A stretch of 64,000 bases of DNA from Nautilus pompilius (taxonomy: Eukaryota; Mollusca; Cephalopoda; Nautilida; Nautilidae): the NCBI GenBank assembly GCA_018389105.1, contig JACATO010001012.1, forward strand, positions 410,001 to 474,000. The letters are read 5' to 3'. A program made the translations under genes and the position numbers. Positions 11,901-21,674 of this stretch are shown one piece after another. Under the pieces are notes generated by a model that worked only from the letters and a program-made list of their open reading frames with translations, searched no databases and was not told where the DNA came from. How positions within the stretch are numbered: position 1 is the stretch's first letter; the number at the start of each line of letters is the position of its first letter.

Positions 11901-14450
11901 TAATTACATCAGTCGTCTCGTGTTCGGATTACTTAGAATGAAGAATGAGTTGTTCGATTGCTTAAACAACTTTTAAAGTTAGTTCCACCCCCGCCGTCAG
12001 ACTTTTACAAGAACGGAAATCCTCCACCCGAGATTAGTTATTGACGAGACAGCTTTGATTAGCACTTCTGTTACACTGGGATTCTGATTACGACTTTTGT
12101 CAGTCAGATTTCAGGCCAGACTCTTCTCTACGCAGGGCCGAAAACAACTGAGCCCCTCGTCAGACTTGTTTAGCTTTTACCGCGTTGCTGACCACAAAAC
12201 AGGGAAAGTCACAAATATCAAAGGGTTTTAAAAAAGGATAATAACGATCTTCAAACTTTTAATCTCGTCGGAGGGGCAAATAGTTCCGGAACATAATATA
12301 GGGTTAATAAACGGCCTATGAAGGTGAAAACTAATTAATCGGCTTGACTTCGTTTGCGCTCTCTTGTTTTTGTCTTGTCATTTCCTTGAACGAATAAATC
12401 AAGGCTGCGACTTTTAAAAATTGTTGCCGGTGGCGCAGGACGTCGGACACAAGTTGAATCGCAGCGACATCCAAATCGGGAACAGTTGTTAAAGAGTTCA
12501 TTTAAATGATTAAAATTTGAAGTACAACTGAAACAAATTTTATATTTGTTATGGGTTTGATTTTTTTTACGTTACTCGAAATCGGTCTATTTCAAGCGCA
12601 CACATCGACTAGGATGTGAAAATCTTTAGCTCTAAAGAAAATTGTTTAACGACCAAGGGTTAATAAGTACTGTGTCATGTGTCACATGCGGCTCCGCTTC
12701 GGCATAGCACAGCAGGGCCGATGGCCGAGTGTTTAACTATTTACTAATCTGGAAACAATTAAACAACCAACTGTCAGATAGTGTGAAATAGCATAATCAG
12801 TTGATGATAAGTATTCATTATTATAATAATTTATTGAATGACAGTGACACCGGTGATACTCTTGCCATTAACTCTTACTATATGGTGATAGATTTGTCGT
12901 CAATTTTTACTATGAATGATATAGCACTGACCTTATGATAGTACTGACGTTACTTTTAGTAAGTTTTTCTCTCTTACCAACATTTCTGCTGCTTTAAAAT
13001 TCCACCTAATTAAAGAGACCTATCACGAAGAGAGTGGTTTTTAAAACGTCCCACGCTAAGAGCATCTCTTAAAAGCGGTGTGTAAGTAGGTAAGTACTTT
13101 TAAGTTAGCTAAAGGTTTTCTAATAAACAAGGTGTGACCAGAGTTTACAGGAAGCAGCCAGACCTGAAAAGACTTTCTTGTAAACCGAACCGATGCAAAA
13201 ATGAGTTGAATAAACAGATTTAAATGCAAAAATATCACTGCCTGTCTGCCAAGAGGAGGCGGGAGCGGAGAACTTTTGATTGTTTACTTCTTTCATGTTA
13301 GAAAAGACAACATCAGTTGGCAAAATTACTGGCGCAACATTAGATGCTTATTATAACATTAACGGTGAGAGTGCCAAGAAATTAATCTGAAAGCATATAT
13401 TAAGTGAAGTTTGTATCCAGAAATCCGTTCCACGTATATACCGGACGTCAATCTGTAACCCTGACGTTTCGCTTTTATGCTAACAAAAAATAGTTGCAAA
13501 ATCAAAGGTAACCTAAAAGAAATGCAACGAGCTCCAAGCAGTCACTTGGCTGCTGCTGCTGACACGCGGTGACTCCATTTCAGAATTTTATTCAAAACGG
13601 CAGTCTTAGTGTCATTGCTAATGGCAGTCGAAGGTGATTCCTACAGGAAGTTTCGCCATCCCAGAATCCTTTCGGAACGGAAATCGAGACGACTGTGCGT
13701 TAAAGAAATATCTTCTTACATAAGTGGAAGATTATCGTCTTATGGCAGATTTAACTTGCTACGCTTCACCCAGTTTGCCTGGTTGCATGGATCAGTAATT
13801 CAAATAAGTAACGCCACACTTAGGATGGATTAATAGCTGACGTCGGAGTCATCGGCGCAGACGGTTTTAAATCTTTGCTACAGAATTAAAGTTTTAAGTT
13901 TACCGTGTGACATTAAAAACAATTAAGGGCAAGTGTCAGGTGGGTGAGAATGTGATTACGAGATTTTTGGAGATTCGCTTAATGATTAAACACTATTAAC
14001 GCTCATATTCTGTAATTTATAAGTGTTTGGAATAAATGTTAACCACTTAAAATAATTCATTCTTGGTGATGTCCAAAAAAAAAAAAGAAAAATTGATTTA
14101 AGGGGAACTTTTAAAACAAACAATTAATGCGAAATTGTGTGTTGAGTTTATCTTGTAATTTATATCTAAATGCTTTCCACAGGCATAAAGTGATGGTAAA
14201 GGCACTCGGATTTGCCAAATATTTACTTTACCCCAGTTAAGTTTATACTAGGGGGCTCAGAATACAGAATTTTGAAGGAACAGAACTATTTATTGGCGCT
14301 GTTTCTAATTAACTAGAAGCATTAGTGTCAGCAATTAGTGATGGTGATGCTAATTTATTCCACTCATCCGCAGATGTTTACTAGAATATTTCGCAATATT
14401 CAAACTTCGCAGTTAATTTTATTTTCTTGGAACTTATCTCCGAATTCTCC
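8975..14450. other. Long stretch without an assignable gene
   Basis: No coding region I can support. A short AT tract lies at about 10141-10151 and several purine-rich stretches at 11.1-11.4 kb. Overlapping ORFs at 9.6-10.1 and 11.0-11.4 kb on both strands look like chance frames. Confidence 0.4.
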
Positions 14451-14453
14451 AAA

Positions 14454-14484
14454 GGAGGCGGGCAGAACTGCAAATATATAAAAG
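14454..14484 (+). promoter_or_regulatory. Candidate core promoter: GC box plus TATA box
   Basis: GGAGGCGGGC at 14454-14463 resembles an Sp/KLF GC box, and TATATAAAAG at 14475-14484 is a near-consensus TATA box. A start would be expected about 30 bases downstream, near the TCGTTCACAG around 14514. No long ORF follows in the next few hundred bases; a 31-codon ORF begins ATGAAAATGGAT near 14701. Any transcript would need a spliced or non-coding product. Sequence-only call. Confidence 0.35.
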
Positions 14485-14957
14485 CAGGAAAGGGAAGGGG
14501 CGTGTTTAGGGATCTCGTTCACAGAAATCCGCTGGTGTAGTGTTGGGTTTTCTTAGACTCCGCGTGAAGAAGATAAAGTTTGCTTAAGCAGACGTCTTTT
14601 GTCGGCAAGGAATGGTTTGAAGAAAGTGAAATGCGGGTGATAAAGAGACTAGATCCGTCGTAATTGCGTTCGCCAGACGCCACCCATCAGCAGCTACGAC
14701 AATGAAAATGGATTTGCGGTTGATAAAAGTCGAAGCAAACAGACGCCGAGCTGTTTTTGGAAGAGGGGAGACAGGAGGAAGAAGAGTAAGGGAGTAAATG
14801 TTTCATTAGCAGCTTTGGCTCTGGCCTGCCTCAACCCCATTCCGACGGTGACAGGACGAGATATGTAGCAGCTTGGAATTCTGAAGTCGTTCTTCACTAA
14901 CTTTCAGGATTAAATTTGGCTTCCAAAGCAAATTGAAAGTGGGGGAGGTGTATCTTC
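14485..14957. other. Interval between two TATA-box candidates
   Basis: Moderately GC-rich for this window, with short plus-strand ORFs that match no family I recognise. It could be a 5' untranslated region or a promoter-proximal region. Confidence 0.25.
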
Positions 14958-14967
14958 TATATAAAGG
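14958..14967 (+). promoter_or_regulatory. Candidate TATA box
   Basis: TATATAAAGG lies 483 bases downstream of the first TATA box. The first ATG about 35 bases further on opens a 22-codon ORF (MTTPMLSLPLVILPDGAAAR and two more residues). No known peptide is recognised. Confidence 0.3.
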
Positions 14968-16124
14968 AAGCTCGCTGCAGTATCCGTCTCCTATGACAAC
15001 ACCAATGCTCTCTCTCCCTCTCGTGATACTTCCTGATGGCGCAGCAGCACGGTTTAGTTAAAATGCTTTGTTAACCGATGAATTAGTTGCTCACTATCTG
15101 GGTTAGGCGTGATTTAAAAACGTAAATACAGGTGTGCACCAGCCAGCATAGATCTACTTCAAGGCAGCAACCAGCATCTATCCGGTAAGACGGGTCTGAC
15201 TGCTGAAATATTTTGCTTAGCGCCTTCTCCAATGTTGCAATGGTTGTCACGACAGTACGTATACGTTTTCTGGATACTCCATCCCAGGAGCTTCAAAAGA
15301 TACAATAATATTGATACTAGTAAGACAAATTTACAAGGGAGGCTGTTATTTTATAAGTAGGTTTTACCCGTTTAGATAAATCCGAGGTAACAGGAGGTTA
15401 CTGTAATCTAAACCATGGTTAGGATTTCATCAATTAAATATTGATAAATTGCCATATCACTCTTGTGTGTGTGTGCTCTACCATTTTAATCTCACGTTGA
15501 CCTCTTTACATTTTCATTGGATTTGCCTTTTTCACCTCGGAAATCGTGCAGGAAACTTTGAGCACGAATGACGTGCGAGTGCTTTTTGGCCATTAAGAAA
15601 TTAATTAGATAGCAAAATGCAATAAGCAGAAAACAGTGTGATATACGGCCTGCTCTATAATGTCACGCCGTTTAGCTCAACAGATGGCGCAGTAAACGAA
15701 TCGTTACTGTAAATTTCGAGCTCGTAGTTCGAGATCATATTTCAGCGGATTGGTCGGATTAAGTGTCAGTCCGTTGCTTATCTTCCGTCTATCGGAGAGA
15801 ATGAATATTTAAAATCCGTGCTAAATAAACTTATATATGCAAGGTAAGTCCAGGTGAAACCAGGCTGAAATACTGTCGCCATAACGGTGTCCAGTCTATT
15901 TCTTTAAAGCAAATAAATCTCGTGTTTTTTTTAAATCATCGCTCAAGAAAGGGAACAACTGGCCCAACTTTCCGACCTGAAGTACAGAGCTTTTTCCTCG
16001 ATAGGGTTGTAAAAAAGCAACAGACATAAATCGCAGGGACGTAAGCGGCGGGGGCGCGAGAATGGCCGAGCTCTCTCGCCGAGTCCGTTAGTTTTCGGCG
16101 GCGCAGAAAATCGCTGAGACATGC
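14968..16124. other. No gene seen apart from a possible tRNA-like fragment
   Basis: Unique sequence. The fragment at about 15.67-15.75 kb is listed separately. Confidence 0.35.
15668..15746 (+). other. Possible tRNA-derived fragment
   Basis: TTTAGCTCAACAGATGGCGC resembles a tRNA D-arm/A box, and GTAGTTCGAGATC about 45 bases later resembles a B box. Stem pairing is poor, so it is not an intact tRNA gene. A degenerate tRNA-derived SINE head or chance are both possible. It also contains CAGATGGCGC, which matches the core of a CTCF site. Confidence 0.25.
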
Positions 16125-16134
16125 TATAATAATG

Positions 16135-16209
<75 letters not shown>

Positions 16210-16234
16210 TAATAATAATAACAACAACAACAAC
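16125..16234. repeat. (AAT)n then (AAC)n microsatellite
   Basis: About 30 AAT units grading into five AAC units, directly abutting the left terminus of the CACTGG element. It gives long isoleucine or tyrosine frames on the minus strand that are artefacts. Confidence 0.95.
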
Positions 16235-16235
16235 A

Positions 16236-17609
16236 CACTGGTCAACAAAATTAAATGTATTATACTCATTATGAATGCAAACCAATTTTTTTAGACTAAT
16301 TTTTCATGCTGATTTCAAAATTTCACTCCATTTGTATGCTGCACGTATCAGTTTTTCAGTAGATACATGCAAATATTTACATATTTGTATATATGAAATC
16401 ATTAACGTAATAAATAAGGACATATTATTTTTAGAAAGTAAATGAGTTTATTGAGTTAAAAATCATCACTATCATTCTACAAAGAGTGAATACACAAAAA
16501 ATGGGTCAGACAGACAAAACAGACAAAGTTAGAACAACAGAGTTAGAAACATTGTGATTTGGATTTCCTGCGAACGAACACCATGCTCTAGCAGATACTT
16601 CTCCTTCAGTCTTGATGCCAACAGTTCTGCTTTAGCTTTTGAGAGGGATAGGTCTCTGACAAGGTCATTCAGTTCAGCTTGGGAAAATTTCTGAGGTTCA
16701 AAGCTATCGTCATCAGCCACGTAATCTTCCTCAGCAGCACTTTCGTGACAGTCAGCATCATCATCTGATGTTTCAATACCATCATCTGGTGAAACTAGAA
16801 TTGGCAGACTTCCATTGTGAGGCACAGGTCTCATTGCAGAATCAAAATTGGGATACACAATTTTGTGTTTATTCTTCATAGAAAATCCTGTGACATTTAC
16901 TTTGCAAAAATAACAGTCATTAAAATGGTCTTTCGGCTCCCTCCATATCATTGGAATGGCAAAAGGCACGGACTTCTTCCTCTTATTGAACCAGCCACAT
17001 AAGCCATTTGAGCAAGCTGAGCAGATAAAATGTGGTGCCCATAACTTGTCCTGATCTCCAAGAGGACAGTCAAAGTATAGCTTATAAATCTTCTTGATCT
17101 CTGGTGTTATTGTACGTTTTTGAGCTTTCACAATAAATTGTCCACAGACACAACAAAACACAACAGGATTTCTACACTGTCTTGACATTGTTAACACTGT
17201 AAAACAAGTAAGGAAATAGATACAAACGGTTATACTTATATTGAATTTGAGATGATGAAATATTTCATCAGACCAATTATGACTGGACAATTTGAGATGT
17301 TGAAATACCTATTTCATCAGACAAAACTTGATTGGTTAATTTAAGATGATGAAATATTGCATCTGAACTATGCAGCAATGAATAATGTAATTTATTTTAA
17401 AGGTATGTTTCCATGATGTAAATGAAATACATGCATACACGTCATTAATTGGAATTTCTATATAATGCATGAGCTAAAACCGAAAAACTTTCTCATCTTG
17501 AAAACTGTACGTGAAGTCAAAAAACTAATTGTATATTTGAAATCAGCATTAAAAACTACACTAAGTACACCTTGACATATGCTTGATGAAAAATACTTGT
17601 TGACCAGTG
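16236..17609 (-). mobile_element. DNA transposon with CACTGGTCAACAA termini, superfamily not assigned
   Basis: A 1,374-bp element. The first 13 bases at the left, CACTGGTCAACAA, are repeated perfectly inverted at the right end. The similarity then continues imperfectly inward: ATGCTGATTTCAAA at the left pairs with the inverted right copy, as does a further CACGTA...CAGTTTT block. The inverted repeats thus extend for about 130 bases. Inside the right arm (17.24-17.37 kb) are three direct repeats built on GATGAAATATTTCATC, a perfect 16-base palindrome, likely protein-binding sites. One minus-strand ORF fills the centre. I see no convincing target-site duplication; the left end sits against the AAC tract. 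CACTG ends recall CMC/Chapaev-type elements, but I cannot confirm a superfamily. Confidence 0.75.
16529..17188 (-). CDS. Transposon-associated protein with CxxC pairs, N-terminal part only
   Basis: An intact minus-strand ORF of 219 codons from MSRQCRNPVV; the frame is open 34 codons further upstream. I prefer the inner start because members of the family that I recall begin MSRQC. It has CxxC pairs at residues 12-15 (CCVC), then CSAC and CYFC, likely zinc ligands, followed by YPNFDSAMRPVPHNGSLPI. Next come an acidic stretch (SDDDADCHESAAEEDYVADD) and a helical segment, LNDLVRDLSLSKAKAELLAS. From memory this matches the start of a large uncharacterised protein family multicopy in arthropods, cnidarians and molluscs. 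In that family the helical segment is followed by several hundred more residues. Here the frame stops 24 codons after it, so the protein may be truncated by internal deletion or may continue in another exon. DNA binding is inferred from the CxxC pairs. Confidence 0.65.
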   Translation of the reverse strand: MSRQCRNPVVFCCVCGQFIVKAQKRTITPEIKKIYKLYFDCPLGDQDKLWAPHFICSACSNGLCGWFNKRKKSVPFAIPMIWREPKDHFNDCYFCKVNVTGFSMKNKHKIVYPNFDSAMRPVPHNGSLPILVSPDDGIETSDDDADCHESAAEEDYVADDDSFEPQKFSQAELNDLVRDLSLSKAKAELLASRLKEKYLLEHGVRSQEIQITMFLTLLF

Positions 17610-18112
17610 TAATTTGTTGTTTCTCGGGCGCGAAGCTAGAATTATCTGAGCGCTGAAAAACAAACAGACGTCTTCTCTCTTTTCTTCCAAAGTCAACAGC
17701 TTTGTGCAGATTTTACCATCTGCGACCTGCGTCGTCCATTGCGCTGCGGGAGTCGCTTAAGCGTCCAGCAAGAAAAGGGGCTTGGGATGGGTCCCTATTC
17801 TGATTTAAGCGCAGGAAACCAGAACAAATAACTATTTTTATATAAAAGGTTTAATAAACTCGTCGTACACGCGACTGCTTTTTTTCCTTCTCTTCTCTAT
17901 AAACACAAGACATTTAAAAACTTAATACGAGTAAATGGACCTTCTCGCTCTACGTAACCGTGCGGATTTCCCATAGATAGGTTCGAGACTGCGCCACTGG
18001 AGAAGTGAAGACCTCGCTTTCTGTGGACACATCGCAAAGTCAAAAAAATCCCACCCTGAAAGGATCCTTCTGTTTAACGGCGGAGTTATTGAATCTTCTG
18101 GTCAGTCGTACG

Positions 18113-18115
<3 letters not shown>
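17610..18115. other. No gene seen
   Basis: Short unique spacer between the CACTGG element and the first GA-rich array. Confidence 0.4.
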
Positions 18116-18198
<83 letters not shown>

Positions 18199-18360
18199 TG
18201 ACGTCAGGAGAGGTATGACGTCACTAGAGAGATACGATGTCAGTACAGAGAGAGATATGACGTCAGAGAGATATGACGTCACTAGAGAGATATGATGTCA
18301 GTACAGAGAGATATGACGTCAGTACAGAGAGATATGACGTCACGAGAGAGAGAGAGAGAT
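18116..18360. repeat. (GA)n array with six embedded TGACGTCA palindromes
   Basis: Pure (GA)n with one break runs to about 18196. It is followed by about eight units of roughly 20 bases of the form ATATGACGTCAGTACAGAGA. Perfect TGACGTCA occurs at 18199, 18216, 18258, 18274, 18314 and 18335. Two further units carry TGATGTCA. TGACGTCA is the full CRE consensus. The array reappears inverted at 21461-21674. Confidence 0.92.
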
Positions 18361-19592
18361 GCCCAGCTTGCAGGAGGCGATCAGGGTAAGTTAGATTTTT
18401 AAGAAGAAAAGAAAAGGAAATTCTGAAAGAGAATTCTGTGTAATTTGTCTAAGGAAGCAGCTAAGACCAGTCAACTCCAGAGTTCTTAACAAAAGGGATA
18501 CCATCGAGTCGTCAAAATCCATTGCCAAACGCATGTGGCTGTTATCATGTGTCCATCCCGCCGCCCACTTTAAGCAGTGTTTACTGAATATCACGATCTG
18601 TTTAAAAAAGCATGCGATAACACTGCTGGCATACCTTAAACATGTCGGTTGTTAATGACATCTGGTATTCGTTTGATCGGAGCGGACGTTGGCCTGATTC
18701 AGTCAGTCTTGCTCCGTTATACGCCTCTAAATGAGTTATCACAGATCTACGTTCCTATTCAACACATTAGAACTAATACTGCGTATCAATCCCGCATTAA
18801 TACGTTTCTCCAGCACTTTGTTCTACATCTCAGTTGCTAAGAAAACTATTTTCCAAATAATCACTATGCAAATTATAATAGTACACGCGGACTTAGAACT
18901 TACAAAATTTAATGAATTATCTAAGACGTTAAGACCCTCCTGAATTTTCTTATTAGCGTCTCCCCATACAGGTCGTTTATACCATCCACGAGCATTTTTA
19001 CTTGGCTGCATGATCCGAGAGTCTTGTGGTTGGTAAACAGAAGTGGAGAACTTTTGGAAGGATTAAGCGAAGACACGTCACCAATAATAACGAGATAACC
19101 CACTCTTATCTTATCCTGAAAATGCTCTTTAAGAAACAGGGGGAATTTCTGTGTAAAGAAAGATCTCAACCACACGGCTACCTCCAGAATGGCTCCTCGA
19201 AGTCTGAGTAGGAAATGGTCGGTTGCCTTCCTACATCTCGAATAATCACCGGGATCACTCTATCAGGTGCAGCGCTGACTGCCGGCCGCCTGAGGTGGGC
19301 GAATTGCGACTGAATCACCTGTGACGGGGTGACAAGCAAGTCACATAATGGAAGGGAGCACAATGAACGAACTTACGGGTAAGCAAACCCAAAAATATTC
19401 AAGACCCTGCGTATGTGTTACAACAAAGCGACATATTTTCGGAGTCTGAATAAATGTCTTTTTATAGCTGTAACACAACAAACGGCGGGCTCTCCTTTAT
19501 GATAGATACTCGATAAACTCGGTCCTTCGCTGCTGCTCTCCAGGTGCGTGATTCAGGGAGATTTTCGCGAGAGGCCTCATAAATCTCTTTAA
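18361..19592. other. No gene seen
   Basis: Unique sequence with small ORFs on both strands that I cannot assign. Confidence 0.4.
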
Positions 19593-20630
19593 TATCAGGT
19601 CGTTACAAACGTTTTGTTGGTTTTTATTTTATGTTAATTTGGGGTCAAGGTGTATGTAGACAATGTTTTGCAGCGTGTGCTTTGGCAGACATCATTCAAA
19701 ACCAACCTTTTAAACAAATCATAAAGTGGATATTTGTTTCAGGTTCTGAGCGATAGAAAATTTTCGTGCCATTTTGTTTCGCGACTTAAACTCGGCCACA
19801 AACCGAGCGAGGCAACTCGTGACATTAAGCAGGCATTGGAGCGAAGACACGGGAAATGAGCTCATAGTACAACGATGGCTTTCAAAGTTTCGATCAGGAG
19901 ATGTGAGCCTCGAAGATGAGGGACGTAGCTCAGCTGTGATGACGACCATCTGAAAGCCCCAGTTGAAGCCGATCCAAGAAAAACAGTGAGAAATCGTTTG
20001 AGAGCTTGACGTTACACTGCAACTGTTTACAGGCATCTTGACGCAATTGGCAAGGTGACAAAGCTTAACAGGTGAGTGCCTCACGAGTTAAATGAACGAC
20101 AACAAAATCGTCGACTGGAGATCTGCTCTTCGCTTGTGATAAGAAACAAAAACCATCACAGCTGAAAGGTACTGTTGTCCATTAAACGTTGTTCATTAGA
20201 AACTCTCCCAATGACAGCCACCATTGGTGAATCGAAGATGCCCAATCCTGCTCCACAGCAATGCTCATCCTCATGCTGCAGAAGTGACTCTTCAGAAACT
20301 GAACATGTTGGGGTACAAAGTTCTCCCTCACCTAGCCTATTCACCAGACCTTTCTCTCACAGACTAACACCTTTTCAAACATCTTGACACCTTCCTCCGT
20401 ATGAAATCCTTCTCTAACCAAGCAGCAACTGAAACTGCCTTCCAACAGTTTATCGACTCCAGAAATCCAGATATTTTTTTAATATGGTATAAATGCTCTT
20501 GTAACTCGTTGGCAGAAGTGCACTGATTGTAATGTAACTTACTTTGATTAATAAACTTCACGTTCAGCGATGACATGAAGTCTCACTGTTGCGGTAAAAT
20601 AACCGACAAAACTTTTGTAACGACGTAATA
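19593..20630 (+). mobile_element. Mariner-family DNA transposon, copy B (internally deleted)
   Basis: A 1,038-bp element in plus orientation. The left end reads TATCAGGTCGTTACAAACGT then TTTGTTGG. The right end as reverse complement reads TATTACGTCGTTACAAAAGT then TTTGTCGG and continues TTATTTTACCGC. TA dinucleotides bound both ends. It shares with copies A and C the central join, here around 20150, where ...AAGAAACAAAAACCATCACA meets GCTGAAAGG. It lies between the two TGACGTCA arrays. Confidence 0.9.
19725..20551 (+). pseudogene. Mariner transposase remnant, copy B
   Basis: Plus-strand remnant, best read of the three copies. Segments in order: FRAILFRDLNSATNRARQL, IVQRWLSKFRSGDVSLEDEG (typical mariner DNA-binding linker), then pieces of the second helix-turn-helix. 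After the shared deletion come [52 protein letters not shown] and the terminal WQKCTDCNVTYFD with a stop at 20549. The second catalytic aspartate position reads LLHSNA instead of LLHDNA, and the region with the first aspartate is missing. Several frame breaks and stops. Inactive. Confidence 0.85.
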
Positions 20631-21460
20631 GATGTCGCCGGTAAATAAACACGACTCTATCCAACCACGTGGTCAGTCGCCCAATTAAAAAAAAAAAACA
20701 AAACAAAACATACTTGTAATAATCAAGTACTTGGCATTCATTCGGCACTCATCCTTTAAATATTACAAATAAAACCTCTGTCTTGTGTTTCTTCTGTATT
20801 TGTACCGTCTTCCCGTACGTTCATTGTAAGTCGTCGAGGAAGACATGAATGCTTATTAAGTTCGTTTCGGTTCAGATGTGAATCCCGCATTTTAATTCGC
20901 TAGACGGCCTTTGACCATTCTGGGATAAATCATCCAATGGCGGCGGTTTACTCGATAAGAACCTGACTGAGCCAACATCTGAAACACGAAGACATCTTTA
21001 AGATAAACGTCACCTCACCGCCGGCAAAAAAAAAATAGAATGGTGACATGCAAAGTTTCAGCCCGATGAGATCCGAATGGCTTATGCAATTATGTTAACC
21101 CACTATATTCTCCCGCGTTTTACTGATCGTTTAATGTATATTGCACCATCAAAAGCATCAGTGCAGACAAAGTTAATCAATTATCAACGAAAATGAAAGT
21201 AAAAGCCCGTTTTCCGGCGTCATTCTCAAGTTTAAATAACGTTTTGTTTGAACTGGCTCCCTGGAGATGTGTGTGTGGGCGCAACGTGGCTCTCAGATCT
21301 ACCGTATAAAGTACAGCGTCATGCGAAACCCATCAGATTTTTCGCCGACTGTCGATTACTTTGGAAAATTTTAGCAGAAAAAAGTTGTTGAAAACTTCGG
21401 TCTACCACCGGTCGAGAAATAGTTAATATAGCCAGAAAACAACTCTCAAAACTTTCATTT
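20631..21460. other. No gene seen
   Basis: Unique spacer between mariner copy B and the second TGACGTCA array. Confidence 0.4.
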
Positions 21461-21674
21461 ACTCTCTCTCTCTCTCTCTAGTGACGTCATATGTCTCTCT
21501 GTAATGACATCATCATCATCTCTCTCTCTCCTGACGTCATATCTGTCTCTGTAATGACATCATCATCGTTCTCTCTCTCTCCCGCTCCCTCTCTCTCTTC
21601 CCTGACGTCATATCTGTCTCTGTACTGACGTCATATCTCTCTCTGTAATGACATCATCATCTCTCTCTCTCTCT
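21461..21674. repeat. (CT)n array with four embedded TGACGTCA palindromes
   Basis: The inverted counterpart of the 18.1-kb array. Perfect TGACGTCA at 21482, 21532, 21603 and 21626, plus three TGACATCA variants followed by TCATC runs, separated by (CT)n. The unit read on this strand is TGACGTCATATCTGTCTCTG, the reverse complement of the first array's unit apart from small changes. Confidence 0.92.

Noticed and set aside
12715-12750. GATGGCCGAGTGTTTAAC resembling the A box of a Leu or Ser tRNA
   Set aside because: No B box or T arm follows at the right distance and no cloverleaf can be drawn.
15936-16269. Poly-isoleucine and poly-tyrosine ORFs on the minus strand
   Set aside because: They translate the (AAT)n tract and have no gene features at either end.
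18005-18295. ORFs rich in Glu-Arg or Ser-Leu across the GA array
   Set aside because: Artefacts of the GA repeat; the flanking residues have no recognisable domain.
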